Shown: positions 59,411 through 64,000 of the stretch, in pieces | Position numbering within the stretch: the first letter of the stretch is position 1 | How the letters are laid out: every line of letters begins with the position of its first letter | NCBI GenBank assembly: GCA_026874595.1 | Contig: CM049318.1 | Coordinates: 12,941,241-13,005,240, forward strand | Reading direction: 5' to 3' | Source: Sipunculus nudus | Taxonomy: Eukaryota; Annelida; Sipuncula; Golfingiida; Sipunculidae | Length of the DNA: 64,000 nucleotides | The notes under the pieces: model-generated | Told to the model about the DNA's origin: nothing | Database searches by the model: none | The model's input: only the letters and a program-made list of their open reading frames with translations | Translations under genes and position numbers: made by a program

Positions 59411-59560
59411 GTATAAACCAGGCCGTTTGTCTCTATGACTCCGTTACCATACCACCTGGTGATTCCTTCAAGTTGGCGAACGAAGGAGTTAGTGGTAACG
59501 CTTACAAAGGTGACATTTCCGTTGACGATATCAGATAAAGAGATGGGAACTGTGATTCAC
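59411..59560 (+). pseudogene. Pseudogene C, MAM part 3 exon
   Basis: 150 nt with intact splice sites (CTACAG and GTAAGT) and the gene B order of motifs, but TAA at 59536-59538. The conserved Trp of QAVWLYD is also changed to Cys. Confidence 0.87.
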
Positions 59561-60709
59561 GTAAGTCTTCACGTCATATGTATTTATGTAGTTTAAACTA
59601 CATGAGCCTTGTTTCAGGGGTCATAGAGTGACCTGTCACACGATCTTGTAGTAGAGGGGTGTGTGTGTGCAAAGTACCTCTTGTCCCCCGGTCTCTTTAG
59701 AGGTAGGCCAATAAGACGCATAATTTATAAAAGCAATACCACATAATTGCATTACCCTGAAAGTTTTCTTTAATATTCATTTTAATTATCTCACTGAAAA
59801 CGTCTAGTTCGGTATGCGTGAGCAGTTCATTGAATTGCCCCAGTGTTATATGCGTTGAAGTATATTGTTAATAGGGTATATAAATCAAATTTAGATCATT
59901 CCGCCAGCGCGACTCCAGTCATAATTAAACAGCTGCCCTAAGGCAGGGTATTAGCAATATCAAAATATTGGTTAAGTGACTTTTTTCAAGAGGCAACAGT
60001 AAATTGTCGCCATTCTTGTATTACGATTGTGTCAGTTTAGTTATGCCAAACACCTCCTTTCTTTTCCGCGGTACTAGTTTTCATGAGAAAAGCGATCGTT
60101 AGTTTCAACAGCCGACATTTGCGGTATCGCAGACTAGGTTCCACAACGTGTTCCTCAAATATCATGCAGAAAAGACGCCCCCTTTTGGGGAGATTTCTAG
60201 CTATAACATATAGACCTGTATCTTTGCGCTGATATGGACCCTTTCATTTCTATATTTCGTACAATGGTTTTATCTGCGCTGGCCATAAGCCCACGTCAGC
60301 CCCGAATTCCATTACGTTTACGGGAGTAATATTTGGGGAATTTTTAATGGAAAAACCGTTCGTTATCAGTTAACAATGCATGGGATTGTGTATTTACTTC
60401 AGAAGTGATAATATTTAGTTCTTCCGCCGGATGCGGAAAATTTTTTTCTCAAAATTATGAAAATAACAGTTTAATATGTAAGCCACTGTGACAGTATGGT
60501 CAGAAATGGCAAGTTCATCTGCTTGACTTAAAACTATTCACAACTATTAGGGTTGCTAGTCAGACCCAGCAGTTAAATATCGACGTTTAGGTGGCAGGAT
60601 TCCGCATCCCAAAAGTTTAACCACAATGTAAACACCATGCAAAACCACAATGCAAAGATCTGATCAATGTCCAGTTTTTTTTTTTATTACTTTATTCTGT
60701 CTATTACAG

Positions 60710-61067
60710 AACCAGGGCCAGGTCGGCAACGAATCTCCCAACAACGCTGTAGGTTTACTTGTACAGAAAAACAACAAAAAAATCAACGCTGGTGGTGGCG
60801 GTGGTCCTGGCTGCGGTGGTTGGCGTCATGATCACTTTAGCAACTCTCGCTGGTGTACGTTGGGTGCGTCGCAGAAAGGGAAGGAAACCAGCAACTCGTG
60901 CGACCCTCCGTGCGCCTGCGATCCCAAGTCTTACTGAAAGTAACTTTAGTACCATCAGATCGAAGATTTCAACACACCCCAGTATTTCAGCGATAACAGA
61001 TTTTGATGATGATGATAGTATAACAAATCTTCCTTGAGATTCAACTGCTGAGTCTCAACCATGCTAG
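60710..61067 (+). pseudogene. Pseudogene C, transmembrane exon
   Basis: Aligns to 39848-40206. Net -1 frameshift before the helix; the hydrophobic stretch and RRRKGRK cluster are still readable in the shifted frame. An in-frame TGA (61035-61037) precedes the ancestral stop position (61065-61067). Confidence 0.86.
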
Positions 61068-61167
61068 ATGTATTATAAATAACTGGTATTATAAGAATAG
61101 TATAATTCAGATCCACTGTATTAATTAGGTATGGTTCTAGTGATAATGACGGTGTTAGTGTCATTCG

Positions 61168-61229
61168 CCAGGGACGTAGAGGGAGGGAAGGGGGCCGAAC
61201 TATTTGGCAAAGGGAATTGATAAATATAA

Positions 61230-61270
<41 letters not shown>

Positions 61271-61520
61271 TGTATGCATACATATAGGCATATGTATATA
61301 TAGGCATGTATATATAGGCATATAAAACACACCTCAAATGTTTAATTCCAATTAGTTGTATAAGACTAATAAAAAGATATCATATTTTTAGGTTCAAGCC
61401 TAATGAAATGTAGACGTATCATTAATTTAATCGTTATTAGAGACTTAATGAAATTCCTGGAGGATTTTGGATCGGGGGGTGGGGCATGGCCCCCTGCGGC
61501 CCCCCTTGACTACGCCCCTG
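61168..61520. mobile_element. MITE-like element behind pseudogene C
   Basis: Orthologous insertion to 40312-40655, with the same G-rich ends. It has an internal (AT)n expansion at 61227-61266 and 'gcatgtatgcatacatataggcata' repeats that the gene B copy lacks. Confidence 0.65.
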
Positions 61521-62335
61521 TTCACTATATTTTTACCACATAGTTTCATATATTTACCAATGTTCTAGGTTTTACAGGAATAATCTGTAATGAAGGTTAG
61601 ATCGTTTGTTTGTGATTTGCCGTTTAATTAAAAATACAAATTTATACCAATTTAATGTTTTGTAAATCATTTTTAAGCTTTCAAAAGAGGCATACGCAGT
61701 TTACACAAAGGGCTCCCAACATCATGACTTTGGCCACATTTGCCCATTTTTTTTATTAAGCTTGGTTATAGTATTATCCCTTTAAGCTAAAAGGATGTAG
61801 ATTGTAAAGGGAATAAAATTATTGAATAATACCAAAGTTTGTTGATAAATATCTAAAAACTAGACAATTTCCAGACGACCAAATCCCTCGCTAAATGGTA
61901 ATGTGAGTTCTATGTGTTTTGATTGATAATTTGAGAAATTAATTGAGAACGCTAACAAAAAAAAAAATAACAAAGAATCTTAACCTTAAGTCACACATAC
62001 CTTGTTAATTAGAGGTCTATAATAGTAATCCTTTTCCAGATACTGCATCACATACGAAAATAGAAAATTCGAAAGTGATATTCTTTTGTTTTAATCATTC
62101 ATGAGTGACCATAACCCAATCAGGTTTATACACATAAGAAACACTTGCTAAATTGAACAGATTTTGGTTTGATTAAGAGTAAGAAATTACGATACGTATC
62201 AAAGTTTTATAATTCATTATTTAACAAATGAAAAGTTTATCTGTGGAACAGATCTAGTATGTCCCCCGCCTGTTGTGAAAATAGCTGGAAAAAAGTTGTG
62301 CATACCTGTATGATATATGAGATTGGTCAATGTCA
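61521..62335. repeat. Duplicated 3' flank (copy of 40656-41489)
   Basis: Collinear with the flank of gene B up to the satellite; non-coding. Confidence 0.75.
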
Positions 62336-62480
62336 CTCACCAAGATAACCTCTGTGACCTTGAAAAATACGTCAAGGTCATCCATATTCGGAGTTGACCT
62401 AGCCCTTGATAAGGTGCATGAATCCTGCAAGTTTGGTGATGTACCTAAATTTTTTTTTCTGGGTTATTGCATTAATATCA
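62336..62480. repeat. Single unit of the ~145-bp satellite
   Basis: One copy of the unit that is repeated about 13 times at 41490-43255, in the same position between the gene flank and block alpha. Confidence 0.85.
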
Positions 62481-63412
62481 TGTTTGTGACGGACGGACTG
62501 ACAGCCAGACGGACGGACGGAAGAAAAACGACACGACGTCAAACATTTCTATGTCCCCGCCGACGACGCCTTCGGTGACGGCGGGGGACAAAAATCCATA
62601 AAAAAGACATAATCATTTGTGCGACTAAAACGAACTCAGATGAGGAAGGTTATGGGTACACTTACCGTGGTAATAAAAAAGTGAAATTGAGAAACGGTTT
62701 TTCAGATATCCCTACCCATATTAAAATGTAAAAGAAATATTATTTGAAAAACCCAAAACCATTCGCGCGTGACCCAAAAACCTAATAATATTTAAACTTT
62801 TCAGATACACCTGCAATCATAATTTGCAGTAGATCCGAGTGATACCGTTTATGCTAGAATTGCTTACAGGCGGACGAACGGACGGACAGACATACAGAGG
62901 GACGGGCTTATCAATACATCTCCCTCTCCGCTTAGACGTGGATAATAAAAGCGAAATGTAGAGGCTGGGGCATTAGATTATGTGTATAAACAAGGAAATT
63001 GTATTAAGAGTCGACGTTGGGTCATGTGGTCTAATTGATAACTCGTTTGTAAAGTCTGTTCAAAACCCGAAGATTCTGTCTATTTACACAACGTTAGTAC
63101 TAAATACTTTTTTCTCGGAGAGTTTGTTTTTATTCAGTGAATTTTCACAAATATTCTCGTTTTGATTCTATTGCCCATTCCACCATATTTGTCAACTTGT
63201 TTTTTTCGGGATAACTTTTAACAGCTGCACTAGAGCTCATCTGTATTTATCTGACGGGGAAATCAGACAAACGTGACAATTATCTAACAGAAATGTAACA
63301 CTCGCCCATGTATGGATCCAATATAATAAATTCAGGAAGAAAAATGACTGAACATATTGAAGATACTAAGATATCATAAACCATATCCATTTGACGATTT
63401 TTAGAAATGACG

Positions 63413-63453
<41 letters not shown>

Positions 63454-64000
63454 CGGACGCTCGAAAAAAAGCCGCGGCCTCTGATTGGTAAACATTGCCG
63501 TAAGAAACTCACAAGAATGAGATATATCCCTGTGCCAAACATGGGTGCCAGTGCCTCAAGGGATTATCAGAAAAGAAAGAACCGAGGATGAAGACCAGTT
63601 TCCTGTGTAAACATCCGCTCTTGAAAACACATGTTAACCCTCATAGTACTGCAACAAGGAAGCCCGTTCACGTAAAATGTATCAATACCATATTAGAACA
63701 ATTATGTGTACAATGTGAACAAAATAACTCTATATTCTGATATTCCCTATTTTAAATGAGTAGCTGTACAGCTAAATCATTGGTTCCCTCACGCATGGGA
63801 TTCATGACTGGAATATGGGTAAAGAATGTCAACTCGAATGAAGGCCCCAAATTTAAAAAATGACTTCAAACAATTAAGTCACTTTATTGATACTTCAAAT
63901 CCAAAGATTTGTTCAATACAAGGAATTCCATATCTTAATTCTTTGCCACCTCAATGAGATTTGTTCTTATATTGTGAAACGATCCATCAATGTACTAAGA
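62481..64000. repeat. Segmental duplication block alpha, copy 3 (runs off the window)
   Basis: Follows block alpha copy 2 closely, with (AT)n at 63416-63450 and no 1.08-kb insertion. It ends in sequence matching about 53880. A further FkbM exon copy is expected just beyond the window edge on the minus strand. Confidence 0.85.

Larger units (their letters stand above)
58881..61067 (+). pseudogene. Gene C: 5'-truncated pseudogene copy of gene B
   Basis: Homology to gene B begins inside MAM exon 2 (relic 58881-58902, ending at the same donor GTACGT) and continues through intron 18, MAM exon 3 (59411-59560), intron 19 and the transmembrane exon (60710-61067). Lesions: TAA at 59536-59538 in place of a Leu codon in the VDDIRL segment; a 2-nt net deletion at the start of the last exon; a 1-nt insertion in the Asn-rich stalk; and GGA to TGA at 61035-61037. 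With no upstream exons or promoter, no functional product is expected. Introns remain alignable to B, so the duplication is recent. Confidence 0.88.

Overview
This is eukaryotic nuclear DNA: AT-rich, intron-dominated, full of (AT)n and (ATT)n microsatellites, minisatellites and short inverted-repeat elements. The only strong coding signals are short exons bounded by GT-AG (one GC-AG) sites. Extracellular EGF/MAM/collagen modules, FkbM-type methyltransferase exons with a Cys-rich N-terminus, and dispersed repeats ending in 'gacggacggacag'-type tails suggest an invertebrate, most likely a lophotrochozoan such as a mollusc. The organism assignment is inference.

Layout. (1) 902-6304: the 3' end of gene A (+ strand): one EGF exon, one half-EGF exon, three MAM exons and a transmembrane/cytoplasmic exon with stop, G24 run and poly(A) signal; its 5' part lies before the window. 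(2) 6.6-15.1 kb: intergenic repeats, including a 38-bp satellite and a TTAA-flanked MITE-like element. (3) 15.15-40.2 kb: gene B, which can be assembled completely. It has a candidate TATA promoter and non-coding exon, then 20 coding exons, all joined in phase 1, giving a predicted 982-residue type I membrane protein: signal peptide, short Cys-containing segment, 163 uninterrupted Gly-X-Y triplets, EGF-like modules, a MAM domain, one transmembrane helix and a 69-residue tail. Its introns hold an antisense pair of intron-containing tRNA-Ile(UAU) sequences (one well formed, one degenerate), a long foldback element, a MITE and a poly(A)-only retro-insertion beside a splice donor. (4) 40.3-43.3 kb: a MITE-like element and a ~145-bp satellite. 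(5) 43.2-58.9 kb: nested segmental duplications carrying three broken copies of the last exon of an FkbM-like methyltransferase (- strand). (6) 58.88-64 kb: a second copy of the gene B 3' region (pseudogene C, with in-frame stops and frameshifts), followed by a third copy of the downstream block that runs off the window.

Genes A and B are tandem paralogues with conserved exons and largely diverged introns (older duplication). C retains alignable introns and the same downstream MITE, so it is a younger, 5'-truncated copy. The collagen-EGF-MAM-transmembrane architecture in type I orientation is the most distinctive biology here. Such a protein would be expected at the cell surface as a trimer with the MAM domain close to the membrane. 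No function beyond adhesion or matrix contact can be claimed from sequence.
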